Translations under genes and position numbers: made by a program
NCBI GenBank assembly: GCA_032162705.1
Contig: JAVRON010000070.1
Location: forward strand, 9,660 to 73,659
From: QHXN01 sp032162705
GTDB taxonomy: Bacteria; Acidobacteriota; Blastocatellia; Pyrinomonadales; Pyrinomonadaceae
Length of the DNA: 64,000 nt
Reading direction: 5' to 3'
Part shown: positions 51,856 to 60,111 of the stretch, one piece after another
Position numbering within the stretch: position 1 is the stretch's first letter
Layout of the letters: each line of letters starts with the position of its first letter
The notes under the pieces: generated by a model
Seen by the model: the letters and a program-made list of their open reading frames with translations, nothing else
Databases searched by the model: none
Told to the model about the DNA's origin: nothing

Positions 51856-53001
51856 TCACACCTTGATGAAGATACGCCTGCGATAGAGCAGCGACATGAC
51901 GCCGAGCCAGAAGAGCACCGTGCAGACGGCGAAGGCGAGCGAGGCGTTAAGGGGCGCGGCCCAAGAGGCGAAGAGATTATCGTAGATAATTGTTTGCAAA
52001 GCCGCCCGGCTTCCATCGGCGCGCGTGAAACTTATGATCGAGATGAGGTTCGCGGAAAGCTCCGCGAGGAAGTAGAGGGCGAGCGCGTTAGTGCCGAAGA
52101 TGACGAAGGGTTTCGCCCAACGCTTGTAGCCCTTGATGTCTACGAGCCAGTAACAGAGCGCGAGCAGTTCGAGCGCCAGCCCCGCCGCGAACAGAACGTA
52201 TGAGCTTGTCCACAAAGCCTTGTTGACGGGGAACCAGTAGTTCCAAGTCCAGCCCACGACGACCCCCGCCACGCCCGCAACGAACATCGCTGAAACCTTC
52301 TCAAGCGGCTGGCGGCGCGAGCGGAGCAGTTGGCCTGTGAGCACGCCGATGAGCGTCGTCGCGAGTGCGCCGATGGTGCTCAGGATGCCTTCGGGGTCGT
52401 AGACTTTCGCCTGCCTCCAAACGTGTCGGCCAAAGACGGCGCGGTCAACGTAGGCCGCGAGGTTCGCTTCCTTGCTCGCGAGATTCCCGGGCCCGAAGCC
52501 GGGGACGGGCACGAGCGTCATCAAGGCCCAATAAGCGATGAGCAGCCCGGCGGCGATGTACGCCTGCTTGCGCCAGTCCGTGTTGAGAAAGATGATTGAG
52601 GCGAAGAGGTAGCAGACCGCGATGCGCTGGAGCACGCCGGGAATGCGTATGGTCGAGAGGTCGAAGTGCGGGAAGCCACCGAGGAAGAGTCCGAGCGCGA
52701 TGATAATCACAGTGCGGCGAACGATCTTCACATAGAGGTCTCGCTTGCTTCTTGAAGATTCCGCGCGACGCGAGAGCGCGAGCGTGATCGAGACGCCGAC
52801 GATAAAAAGGAATGATGGGAAGACGAGGTCGGTCGGCGTCCAACCGCTCCACGCGGCGTGTTCGAGCGGGCTGTAGATTGCGCCCCAGTCGCCGGGGTTA
52901 TTGACCAGAATCATCCCCGCGATGGTCATGCCACGAAATACGTCGAGCGAAACCATGCGGCCCGCCGCCGTCGAACCCTGTTCTCCGGTCAACGCGTCCA
53001 T
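51856..53001 (-). CDS. NagX/HGSNAT-like membrane glucosaminide N-acetyltransferase
   Basis: The 381-residue protein has about ten hydrophobic segments and the family N-terminus RMVSLDVFRGMTIAGMILVNN, followed by WTPTDLVFPSFLFIVGVSI. These mark the heparan-alpha-glucosaminide N-acetyltransferase/DUF5009 family, which moves acetyl groups across the membrane to terminal glucosamine. Bacterial NagX members lie in chitin or GlcNAc utilisation operons. The ATG at 53001 has AGGAG about eight bases upstream; the frame to 53049 lacks one. It follows a phosphohexomutase gene and is near ROK regulators and a GH20, which fits amino-sugar salvage. The exact acceptor cannot be told. Confidence 0.85.
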   Translation of the reverse strand: MDALTGEQGSTAAGRMVSLDVFRGMTIAGMILVNNPGDWGAIYSPLEHAAWSGWTPTDLVFPSFLFIVGVSITLALSRRAESSRSKRDLYVKIVRRTVIIIALGLFLGGFPHFDLSTIRIPGVLQRIAVCYLFASIIFLNTDWRKQAYIAAGLLIAYWALMTLVPVPGFGPGNLASKEANLAAYVDRAVFGRHVWRQAKVYDPEGILSTIGALATTLIGVLTGQLLRSRRQPLEKVSAMFVAGVAGVVVGWTWNYWFPVNKALWTSSYVLFAAGLALELLALCYWLVDIKGYKRWAKPFVIFGTNALALYFLAELSANLISIISFTRADGSRAALQTIIYDNLFASWAAPLNASLAFAVCTVLFWLGVMSLLYRRRIFIKV

Positions 53002-53056
53002 GCTCTTTCTCCTCTCAACTCGGACTGAAGTTAAAAGACGCCGACCCAAGCGGCGG

Positions 53057-53076
53057 GTCAGTATCGCAAGCGGTTG
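53057..53076. repeat. GTCAGTATCGCnnGCGGT motif, copy 1
   Basis: GTCAGTATCGCAAGCGGTTG recurs at 63973-63992 with three differences. It lies in the 85-base gap between the phosphohexomutase stop and the acetyltransferase start. It is too long to be chance at this spacing, but two copies do not show its function. Confidence 0.5.
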
Positions 53077-53086
53077 ACTTGCCTTT

Positions 53087-54448
53087 TTATTCGTTCAGGC
53101 AAGACTCGACGCGGCGTCGCAATTCATCGACAAGTGCGCGCGCCTTCTCTTCGGTCTGGCCTTCGGCGACGAGGCGTATGATCGGCTCGGTGTTCGAGCC
53201 GCGGACGAGAAACCAGCCGTCGGGCATCGTCACCTTGACGCCGTCGCGCACGTCCTGCGGCCACGCAGCGTACTCGGCGCGAACCAGCTTCAAGACTCTT
53301 CCGATCTTATCCGAGCGGCAGGCCAGCTTCTCCTTGAACATGAAGAGATGTGGTAGCTCGCTTAAAATTTCGGAGACCGTGCGATTGGTGTCCGCGAGCA
53401 GGTGGAGGACGAGCGCCATGCCGACAAGACTGTCGCGCGCGAAGTTGATGCGCGGATAGATGACGCCGCCGTTGCCTTCGCCGCCGATGACCGCGCCGTG
53501 CCGACGCATCTCTTCGGTCACGTTGGCCTCGCCGATCTTCGAGCGGTGAACGACGCAGTCGAAGGCGCGTGCGACCGCGTCGAGCGCGTAGGTCGTAGCG
53601 AGATTCGCGACCACGGGCCCGCGCTCACGCGCGAGCACGTAGCGCGTCGCGAGCACAAGCGTGTACTCCTCGCCGACGGCCTCGCCGCGCTCGTCAACGA
53701 CGGCGAGCCGGTCTGCGTCCATGTCCTGCGCGAACCCAACGTCAGCCCCCGATTCGACGACGGCACGACACAGCGCGCCCAAGTTTTCCGGCACAGGCTC
53801 CGCGCCGCGCGGGAAGAGACCGTCCGGCGTCGTGTTTAAGGGCAAGACCTCCGCGCCGAGCGCTTCGAGCAGACGCGGCGCGACGATTGACCCCGCGCCG
53901 TTGCACGAATCGACCGCCACGCGCAGCCTGCGCCCCGTCAAGGGCAGCGGCCCGAGCGCGTCCATGATCGCCTTGATGTGCAGGTCAATCGCGCCCGCCG
54001 CGTGCTCGATTGAGCGCATCTCCGCGCCCGGAACCTTCGCGTACTCGCCCTGATGATAGATGTCGAGGAGTTGCCGCGCCTGTGCGGTCGTGAGGAAAAG
54101 CCCCGCGGAGTTGATGAACTTGAGCGCGTTCCACTCCGCCGGATTATGGCTCGCGGTGATACAGATGCCGCCGCGCGCACGCCTCTCGCGCACGAGCAGT
54201 TGCACGGTCGGGACGGGGCAGATGTCGAGGTCTACGACGCGGCAGCCCGAAGAGAGCAGCCCGGCCATCACAGCCTGCCGCACCATCTCGCCCGAGGTGC
54301 GCGTGTCACGCCCGATGACGATGGGCCCCGGGCCCACATACGTCCCGAACGCCTGCGCGAAACGCACGAGCAGCGTCGGCGTCAAAGACTCGCCCACGAC
54401 GCCGCGCACGCCCGAGATGCTTATCTTTAATGTCGGTATCGCTCGCAT
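53087..54448 (-). CDS. Phosphoglucosamine/phosphohexose mutase, GlmM-like
   Basis: The 453-residue protein has the four domains of alpha-D-phosphohexomutases. Catalytic S100 lies in TASHNPAEWNALK, the magnesium loop is QDMDADRLAV (DxDxDR), the sugar-binding loop GGEGNGGV and the phosphate-binding loop RGSNTEPIIR. All active-site elements are intact, so isomerisation of glucosamine-, glucose- or mannose-6-phosphate to the 1-phosphate is expected; the EGNGG loop and TEP loop suit GlmM or mixed-specificity enzymes. It directly precedes the NagX-like gene on the minus strand. A second, altered copy lies at 56353. Confidence 0.88.
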   Translation of the reverse strand: MRAIPTLKISISGVRGVVGESLTPTLLVRFAQAFGTYVGPGPIVIGRDTRTSGEMVRQAVMAGLLSSGCRVVDLDICPVPTVQLLVRERRARGGICITASHNPAEWNALKFINSAGLFLTTAQARQLLDIYHQGEYAKVPGAEMRSIEHAAGAIDLHIKAIMDALGPLPLTGRRLRVAVDSCNGAGSIVAPRLLEALGAEVLPLNTTPDGLFPRGAEPVPENLGALCRAVVESGADVGFAQDMDADRLAVVDERGEAVGEEYTLVLATRYVLARERGPVVANLATTYALDAVARAFDCVVHRSKIGEANVTEEMRRHGAVIGGEGNGGVIYPRINFARDSLVGMALVLHLLADTNRTVSEILSELPHLFMFKEKLACRSDKIGRVLKLVRAEYAAWPQDVRDGVKVTMPDGWFLVRGSNTEPIIRLVAEGQTEEKARALVDELRRRVESCLNE

Positions 54449-54463
54449 GTCTGTTTAGTGATA

Positions 54464-54544
54464 AGTGATAAGTGATGAGTGATGAGTGATGAGAAAATAC
54501 GGTGGTAGCTTTTTCTTATCACTCATCACTCATCTCTTATCACT
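54464..54544. repeat. Inverted repeat of GTGATAA/GTGATGA words
   Basis: The left arm (54464-54497) of AGTGATAAGTGATGAG words pairs with 54511-54544 at 32 of 34 positions around a 13-base loop. It fills the whole gap between the GH16 stop and the phosphohexomutase start, ending two bases before the GH16 stop codon. Confidence 0.88.
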
Positions 54545-54546
54545 CC

Positions 54547-55563
54547 TCAAAAGTTGCACGGCGAATCAAGCGCGGGCGTGGGTGCGGGGACGGTGTCGCG
54601 GAACTTGACTGAGCGGCGGCGCAAGCGGGCCACACGCGACTCGACCTCGTCGGGCGTCAGCGCGGAGTTCGACTCGAAGAAGACCCAGTCGATGTCCTCT
54701 TGATACTGGCGCGGCGCGATGGCTTTCGACATGCCGTCGCGGATAAACCAGAGATTGAAGTTGATGGACATGAGCGACTCGGGGTAGAAGCGTTCGCCGT
54801 GCTCGGCCAGCCGCTTGCCATCGACGAAGTATTGAACCTTGCCCGCCGAGACCTGCGTGACCAGCGTGTGCCAGCCCGCACGGCTCCCCGCCCACGTGTC
54901 GAAGACGTTGTCCTTCTTCCAGTTCGGCTCCGGGTAGAAAGTCTCCCACGTGGTCGCGTACAGAGTAGGCCCCGCGATGCCCCAGCCGCCGTTCGGCAGG
55001 TACTCGAAATCGAGTTCGCTGTAGTCCAAGTCCCAGGGAGCTTTGAGCGGGCTGATGGTGTAGAAGCTCTCGACGAGCTGGTCGCCGCCGGGCCCCTCTG
55101 CCGGTGCATCGTTGAAGCGGACGCGCGCCGCGTAAGTGCCTTCGAGATATTTGCGCTGATGGCAGACCTGCGTCTGACGGGTGTTCGAGGCCGTGCCGTC
55201 GGTCGAGGAGGTCATGCGCAGCACGCGATTGCGCGGCGCTCGCTCGTCTTTCGGGAACGAGACGCCTTCGCGCCACCACGTCGCGCCCGGCACGCCCGGC
55301 CAGCCCGCCGCCGAACGGACGATCCATCCGTTGCGGGTCAGCTCACTCTGGCCTGAGTAGCTGAAGTCGTCGAACATGATTCGTGGAGACTGCCTCTTGT
55401 CGGTCGCACTTTCGCGCAAGACGGAGGAGTTGACGACGACAGCGGTCTGCCGCGAGTCCGTCGCACCGTTGGCGAGCGCGTGCGGAGAAACAGTTCGCCC
55501 TCCCGCCGCAAGGATGAAGACGACGCACAGCGAAACGACGGAAAGAGTCGCGTAAGTTTTCAC
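54547..55563 (-). CDS. Secreted glycoside hydrolase family 16
   Basis: The 338-residue protein starts at GTG with a signal peptide (MKTYATLSVVSLCVVFILAA). A concanavalin-like jelly roll (about 60-300) carries the GH16 catalytic motif ELDFE with E183, D185 and E187 in YSELDFEYLPNG. The regular ExDxE spacing without a beta-bulge is seen in some agarase-, carrageenase- and lichenase-type members, so the polymer cannot be named; a beta-linked glucan or galactan is likely. RYxEDIDWVFFESN is the usual C-terminal strand. AAGGAG lies fifteen bases upstream, rather far. It is placed between two phosphohexomutase genes on the same strand. Confidence 0.88.
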   Translation of the reverse strand: MKTYATLSVVSLCVVFILAAGGRTVSPHALANGATDSRQTAVVVNSSVLRESATDKRQSPRIMFDDFSYSGQSELTRNGWIVRSAAGWPGVPGATWWREGVSFPKDERAPRNRVLRMTSSTDGTASNTRQTQVCHQRKYLEGTYAARVRFNDAPAEGPGGDQLVESFYTISPLKAPWDLDYSELDFEYLPNGGWGIAGPTLYATTWETFYPEPNWKKDNVFDTWAGSRAGWHTLVTQVSAGKVQYFVDGKRLAEHGERFYPESLMSINFNLWFIRDGMSKAIAPRQYQEDIDWVFFESNSALTPDEVESRVARLRRRSVKFRDTVPAPTPALDSPCNF

Positions 55564-55587
55564 AGCCTGAGAAGTCTCCTTTGCCGT

Positions 55588-56121
55588 CTATCTGGCCGAC
55601 AGCGTGACGTAGTTTCGGCCACTGTAGAGCCGCACGCCGCCCTGCTGCGCGCCCTCCATCATCAACGGCCTCGGTCGCTTCAAGTCTGCATCGCGTCTTG
55701 ACTTCACGGACAGCACGCGCCGCCCGCCCACGTCCATGATGTTCATGCGTCCATCCGACGTGAAGCCGAACCCGTATGCGCCGGTGGCGAGGCGGACGCC
55801 CTCGACCTTGATGGGCGAGTCTGTGATAAAGAAGCCCTGATACTTCGCCTGCACTTCGCTCGAATAGCCTGAGGCGTCAACGAGCGCCGCCATCGTGAAC
55901 CGCTCCTTCGCGAACTCGACGGCAGCCGCGTTACGCATCTGCGTCGGCGCGCTCTGACCCTCGAAGTAGAAGCTCGTGGGGATGACGCGCGTCAACGCAT
56001 CGCCCTCCAGAATCTTCGGTGCGGCTTGCGCCAGCGCGACCGCGGGCAGCAAGAGCACGAGCAGCGCGACGGCGCGCAAGCGAAACGTTGACTGCGTGGT
56101 GAACACTGAGAACTTTTTCAT
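55588..56121 (-). CDS. Secreted protein of unknown function
   Basis: The 177-residue protein has a clear signal peptide (RAVALLVLLLPAVALAQAAP) and a mature part with PTSFYFEGQSAPTQMRNAAA and GAYGFGFTSDGRMNIMDVGG, which looks like a small beta-rich fold. I recognise no named domain. GGAG four bases before the ATG supports the start. It lies 24 bases upstream of the GH16 gene on the same strand, so the two are very likely cotranscribed and the product may be an accessory to the glycosidase or an envelope protein. Confidence 0.7.
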   Translation of the reverse strand: MKKFSVFTTQSTFRLRAVALLVLLLPAVALAQAAPKILEGDALTRVIPTSFYFEGQSAPTQMRNAAAVEFAKERFTMAALVDASGYSSEVQAKYQGFFITDSPIKVEGVRLATGAYGFGFTSDGRMNIMDVGGRRVLSVKSRRDADLKRPRPLMMEGAQQGGVRLYSGRNYVTLSAR

Positions 56122-56136
56122 GTCGCTCCTTATTCA

Positions 56137-56265
56137 AACAGGGATGGACAGGATAAACGAATTTTTGATTTTAGATTTTTGATTTGCGATTGATTCGCGG
56201 AAGTCCGCAAATCAAAAATTTAAAATCGCAAATCAAAAATCCTGTTCATCCTGTCCATCCCTGTT
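56137..56265. repeat. Inverted repeat of GGATGGACAGGAT and TTTTTGATTT words
   Basis: Outer arms 56137-56154 and 56248-56265 (AACAGGGATGGACAGGAT and its complement) are perfect; the inner part pairs A/T-rich TTTTTGATTT and AAATCAAAAA words with some slippage. It lies past the stop of the altered phosphohexomutase and before the secreted protein start. Confidence 0.85.
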
Positions 56266-56352
56266 AATTATTCCTACCGCAAACGCACGGGTCGCGGACT
56301 CGATCAAACTCTTACGGTTGAGAATCGCGTTCTTCACTCCGACCGGCGGGCT

Positions 56353-57708
56353 TCACTTCCCCAGACGGTCGCGCGCCCAGTCGAGCAGCTCCTCCGCGCG
56401 TGTCGGCGTCTCCGACTCCGCGATGATGCGTATGAGCGACTCGGTGTTCGAGACGCGGACGTGAACCCATCCATCAGGCCGCGAGATTTTTATCCCGTCG
56501 GTCTGGTCGTAGTCCGCGCCCTCCCGCTCAAGCTCGTCGTAGAGACGTTGCAGCAGAGAGTGGATTCGGTTCGGCTCGACCGGCACGTCGTGCTTCAGCA
56601 TCGTGAAGCGCGGCAGCCCCGCGGCCAGCTCCGAGACGCGCTCGCCCGTGCGCGCCAGATGCTCAAGGACAAGGCCGACCGCCGCCGCGCTGTCGTGCGT
56701 GAACTGTACGCGCGGAACGACGACGCCGCCCGAGCCTTCGCCGCCGATAACGGCGCTGCTCTCGATCATCGCTTCAGAGATGAAAGCCTGCCCGACGGGC
56801 GTGCGGATAACGCTCGCGCCGTACGCGGCGGCGACCGTTTCGACCACACTGCTCGTTGAGACGTTCGTGACCACCGTACCGCCCGCGCCGCTTCGGCGTC
56901 TCAACTCAATCTCGGCGGCCATGACGAGCGTCGTCTCTTCCGACAGAATCTCGCCCTCTTCGGTCACTATCCCGAGCCGCTCGCCGTCGGCGTCGTGCGC
57001 GAATCCTATGTCGGCGCGGCCCGCGCGGACTAGTGCGCGCAGTTGCGCCATCGTCTGTCGCCTCGGCTCGGGCGCGTGCGGGAAAGGCGCTTCCGGGTCG
57101 TCGTTGACGGCCAGCACTTCGCAGCCCAGGAGCGCGAGCCAGCGCGGCGAAAGCATCGAGCAAGAGCTATTACAGCAGTCCACCGCGACCTTCAAGCGCC
57201 GCCCGCGGACAGCCTCTACGTCGAAGGCGCGCGCGAGTGCTTCGAGGTGATGCGGGACGGCGTCGCGTTCTTCGACGCGGATGCTGATGCTCTCCCATCC
57301 GGCCTTTGCAAACTCGGCCTGATGGAAGATGTCGAGCAGCTCGTCGGCCTGCGTCGAGTTCAAATAGAGTCCGTCGCCGCGCACGAACTTGAGCGCATTC
57401 CAAGGCTCCGGATTGTGCCCCGCCGTGATAGAGATGCCGCCCGTCGCGTCGAGCCAGCGGACGGCGAGTTGCAGGCTCGGGGTCGGACAGATGCCGAGGT
57501 CTACAACGTCGCAGCCCGCGGCCAGAAGTCCCGCCAACACGCTTGAGCGCACCATCGGCCCCGACGAGCGCGCGTCGCGGCAGACGAGTATGCGCCCCGA
57601 ATCGAGGTAGGTGCCGAACGCTTGCGCAAACCCGACGGCCAGTTCAGGCGTGAAGGTTTCGCCGACGACCCCGCGGACTCCGCTGATGCCGATCTTGAGA
57701 GAATTCAT
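56353..57708 (-). CDS. Phosphohexomutase paralogue lacking the catalytic serine
   Basis: The 451-residue protein aligns over its full length with the mutase at 53087. The active-site loop reads TAGHNPEPWNALK, with G97 (codon GGG) in place of the phosphoserine. The metal loop is HDADGERLGI, the sugar loop GGEGSGGV (N to S) and the phosphate loop RVSNTESLIR (P to S). Without serine the normal phospho-enzyme cannot form, so it is either inactive, regulatory, or uses another mechanism. The frame is intact, with no sign of decay, so selection seems to keep it. It diverges from the GH20 gene. Confidence 0.88.
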   Translation of the reverse strand: MNSLKIGISGVRGVVGETFTPELAVGFAQAFGTYLDSGRILVCRDARSSGPMVRSSVLAGLLAAGCDVVDLGICPTPSLQLAVRWLDATGGISITAGHNPEPWNALKFVRGDGLYLNSTQADELLDIFHQAEFAKAGWESISIRVEERDAVPHHLEALARAFDVEAVRGRRLKVAVDCCNSSCSMLSPRWLALLGCEVLAVNDDPEAPFPHAPEPRRQTMAQLRALVRAGRADIGFAHDADGERLGIVTEEGEILSEETTLVMAAEIELRRRSGAGGTVVTNVSTSSVVETVAAAYGASVIRTPVGQAFISEAMIESSAVIGGEGSGGVVVPRVQFTHDSAAAVGLVLEHLARTGERVSELAAGLPRFTMLKHDVPVEPNRIHSLLQRLYDELEREGADYDQTDGIKISRPDGWVHVRVSNTESLIRIIAESETPTRAEELLDWARDRLGK

Positions 57709-57787
57709 GGCGCGGGCACGGAGGATAGCAGAGTTTAAAGACGCGGGTCATCGAAAAAGTTTCGTCCGCCCCGCCGAAAGATTTTGA

Positions 57788-57815
57788 TTGACGGGCGGGG
57801 GCCGTCTGATTTAAT
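57788..57815 (+). promoter_or_regulatory. Putative promoter of the GH20 gene
   Basis: TTGACG (57788-57793) and TTTAAT (57810-57815) are 16 bases apart in the divergent gap. The start codon lies about 50 bases downstream. Confidence 0.45.
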
Positions 57816-57867
57816 CGTTGTCCATCAAAGTTCGCACAGAGCATTTCCCGTCATTGTCGAGGTTCAC

Positions 57868-60000
57868 ATGAAAGCATATAAATTTATCTCTATCCTTCTG
57901 CTCTCGTCTTGCGCTCTGACGGCGACGGCACAGACCGCCCCGGCGACCGCCCCGGCGACAACGACGCGCAACCTGATGCCCGTGCCCGCCTCCGTGCGAT
58001 TTGGCGCGGGCCGGCTCGCCTTAAACAAGTCCTTCACGGTCGCCGCCACTGGAACCGTTGACGAGCGTCTGCGCGCCGGAGTAGACCGCGTCGTGCGTCG
58101 GCTAGAAGGTCGCACCGTGTTGGAGTTCGCGCGTGGACTGGCCGCCGAACCCGCGCAGGCGACGCTCCTTATCGAAGCACGCGGGCCCGGCCTCGCCGTG
58201 CCGTCGGTCGAAGAGGACGAGTCGTACACGCTCGACGTGTCGGACAAACAGGCGGTGCTTCGTGCCGCGACGGTCGTCGGGGCGCTGCGTGGCTTGGAGA
58301 CTTTTCTGCAACTCGTCGAAGGCGACCGCGAAGGCTACTTCGTCCCCGTCGTGAGCATCGACGACAAGCCGCGCTTCCGCTGGCGCGGACTGCTCATCGA
58401 CGTGGGGCGTCACTTCGAGCCGGTCGAGGTCTTGAAGCGCAACCTCGACGCGATGGCCGCCGTCAAGCTCAACGTCTTTCACTGGCACCTGACCGAAGAC
58501 CAGGGCTTTCGTGTCGAGAGCAAGATATTCCCGCGTCTTCACCAGATGGGTTCGGACGGACTCTTCTACACGCAGGAACAGGTGCGCGACGTAGTGGCCT
58601 ATGCGCGCGAACGCGGCATACGCGTCGTGCCCGAGTTCGACATCCCCGGCCACTCAACGTCTTGGCTCGTCGGCCATCCCGAGTTGGGAAGCGCGCCCGG
58701 GCCTTACACGATTGAGCGCGGCGCAGGCATCTTCGAGCCTGCGCTCGACCCGACGCGCGAAGAGGTCTACAAGTTCCTCGATTCCTTCTTAGGCGAGATG
58801 GCCTCACTCTTCCCGGACGCGTACATGCACATCGGCGGCGACGAGAACGAAGGCAAGCAGTGGGAGCGCAACCCACGGATTCAAGCCTTCATGAAAGAGA
58901 AAGGCATCAAGGACAATCGCGCGCTCCAGACCTACTTCAATCAGCACCTCTTGAAGATTCTTCAGAAGCACGGCAAGCGCATGATGGGCTGGGACGAGAT
59001 ATTCCAGCCCGACCTGCCGAAAGACATCGTCATCCATTCATGGCGCGGGCAGACCGCGCTGGCCGAGGCCGCGCGCCGCGGATACGACGGCGTGCTGTCG
59101 AACGGTTACTACATAGACCTCGTCTACCCGACTTCCGACCACTACCTGAACGACCCCGTGCCCGAAGGCTCCACGCTCACGCCTTCGGAGGCGGCGCACG
59201 TCCTCGGCGGCGAGGCGACGATGTGGGGCGAGTGGGTCAGCCCCGAGACGATTGACTCGCGCATCTGGCCGCGCACCGCCGCGATTGCCGAACGCCTCTG
59301 GTCGCCGCGCGAAGTCCGTGACGTTGCAGACATGTACCGGCGACTCCGCACCATCAGCGCGCAGCTTGAAGAACTGGGCCTCACGCACGAGAAGAATCAG
59401 GCGATGATGCTCAGGCGTCTGGCCGGTGGCGCGGACACGACGGCGCTCGAAACGCTCGCCTCGGTCGTCGAGCCTGTGAAGGAATACCGACGCTATCAGC
59501 AGCGACCGCAGACGATGCTCAGCCCGCTCACGGGACTCGTCGATGCGGCACGTCCCGACAGCGACGCGGCGCGCGAGTTCACGCGCAGGACGAACGGCCT
59601 GCTCTCGGACGCGCCGCGCTTCGACGCTTACTCGCAAGAGTTGCGCGACACGCTCAACGCTTGGCGCGACGCCGACCCGCAGCTTGAGGCTTTGATGGAT
59701 AGATCGCCCGCGCTCGCCGAGGCGAGGCCGCTCGCGCGAGACTTATCCGCGGCGGCGACGATTGGACTCGAAGCGCTCTCCTATCTGTCGAATGGAGTTC
59801 AGCCCTCGGTCGAATGGCGCGACTCACGTCTGGCCGCTTTGGATGAGGCCGCGAAGCCAAAGGCGGCGCTCGAATTCGCATTCATGCCCGCGCTCCGCGA
59901 GCTGGTCGTCGCGGCCTATGAACAGTCGCAGCTCAAGACCTCGACGCCCGCGGAGTGGCGTGGCCGCGTGCGGCAACTCGCCACGCCCGCTAAGAAGTAG
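57868..60000 (+). CDS. Secreted beta-N-acetylhexosaminidase, glycoside hydrolase family 20
   Basis: The 710-residue protein has a signal peptide (MKAYKFISILLLSSCALTA), the GH20b domain (about 35-155) and the GH20 catalytic barrel (about 160-500). The catalytic pair D325-E326 lies in HIGGDENEGKQW, and WHLTEDQGFRVES and GWDEIFQPDL are family hallmarks. Substrate-assisted cleavage of terminal GlcNAc or GalNAc from chitin or glycan fragments is expected. The C-terminal 200 residues are helical and match the tail of bacterial GH20 exo-enzymes. The ATG at 57868 has GAGG five bases upstream. A GH3 gene follows 111 bases later on the same strand. Confidence 0.92.
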   Translation: MKAYKFISILLLSSCALTATAQTAPATAPATTTRNLMPVPASVRFGAGRLALNKSFTVAATGTVDERLRAGVDRVVRRLEGRTVLEFARGLAAEPAQATLLIEARGPGLAVPSVEEDESYTLDVSDKQAVLRAATVVGALRGLETFLQLVEGDREGYFVPVVSIDDKPRFRWRGLLIDVGRHFEPVEVLKRNLDAMAAVKLNVFHWHLTEDQGFRVESKIFPRLHQMGSDGLFYTQEQVRDVVAYARERGIRVVPEFDIPGHSTSWLVGHPELGSAPGPYTIERGAGIFEPALDPTREEVYKFLDSFLGEMASLFPDAYMHIGGDENEGKQWERNPRIQAFMKEKGIKDNRALQTYFNQHLLKILQKHGKRMMGWDEIFQPDLPKDIVIHSWRGQTALAEAARRGYDGVLSNGYYIDLVYPTSDHYLNDPVPEGSTLTPSEAAHVLGGEATMWGEWVSPETIDSRIWPRTAAIAERLWSPREVRDVADMYRRLRTISAQLEELGLTHEKNQAMMLRRLAGGADTTALETLASVVEPVKEYRRYQQRPQTMLSPLTGLVDAARPDSDAAREFTRRTNGLLSDAPRFDAYSQELRDTLNAWRDADPQLEALMDRSPALAEARPLARDLSAAATIGLEALSYLSNGVQPSVEWRDSRLAALDEAAKPKAALEFAFMPALRELVVAAYEQSQLKTSTPAEWRGRVRQLATPAKK

Positions 60001-60111
60001 TTTGGCCGAGTTACGATCTTCTGTGACTGCGGCGTGGTCTTTCGGTCGGCTCAACCAGCGGGGGCGAGCCGGACGTTATCTCCGAGACGGTTAGCTTGAA
60101 AGGTGGATGAA

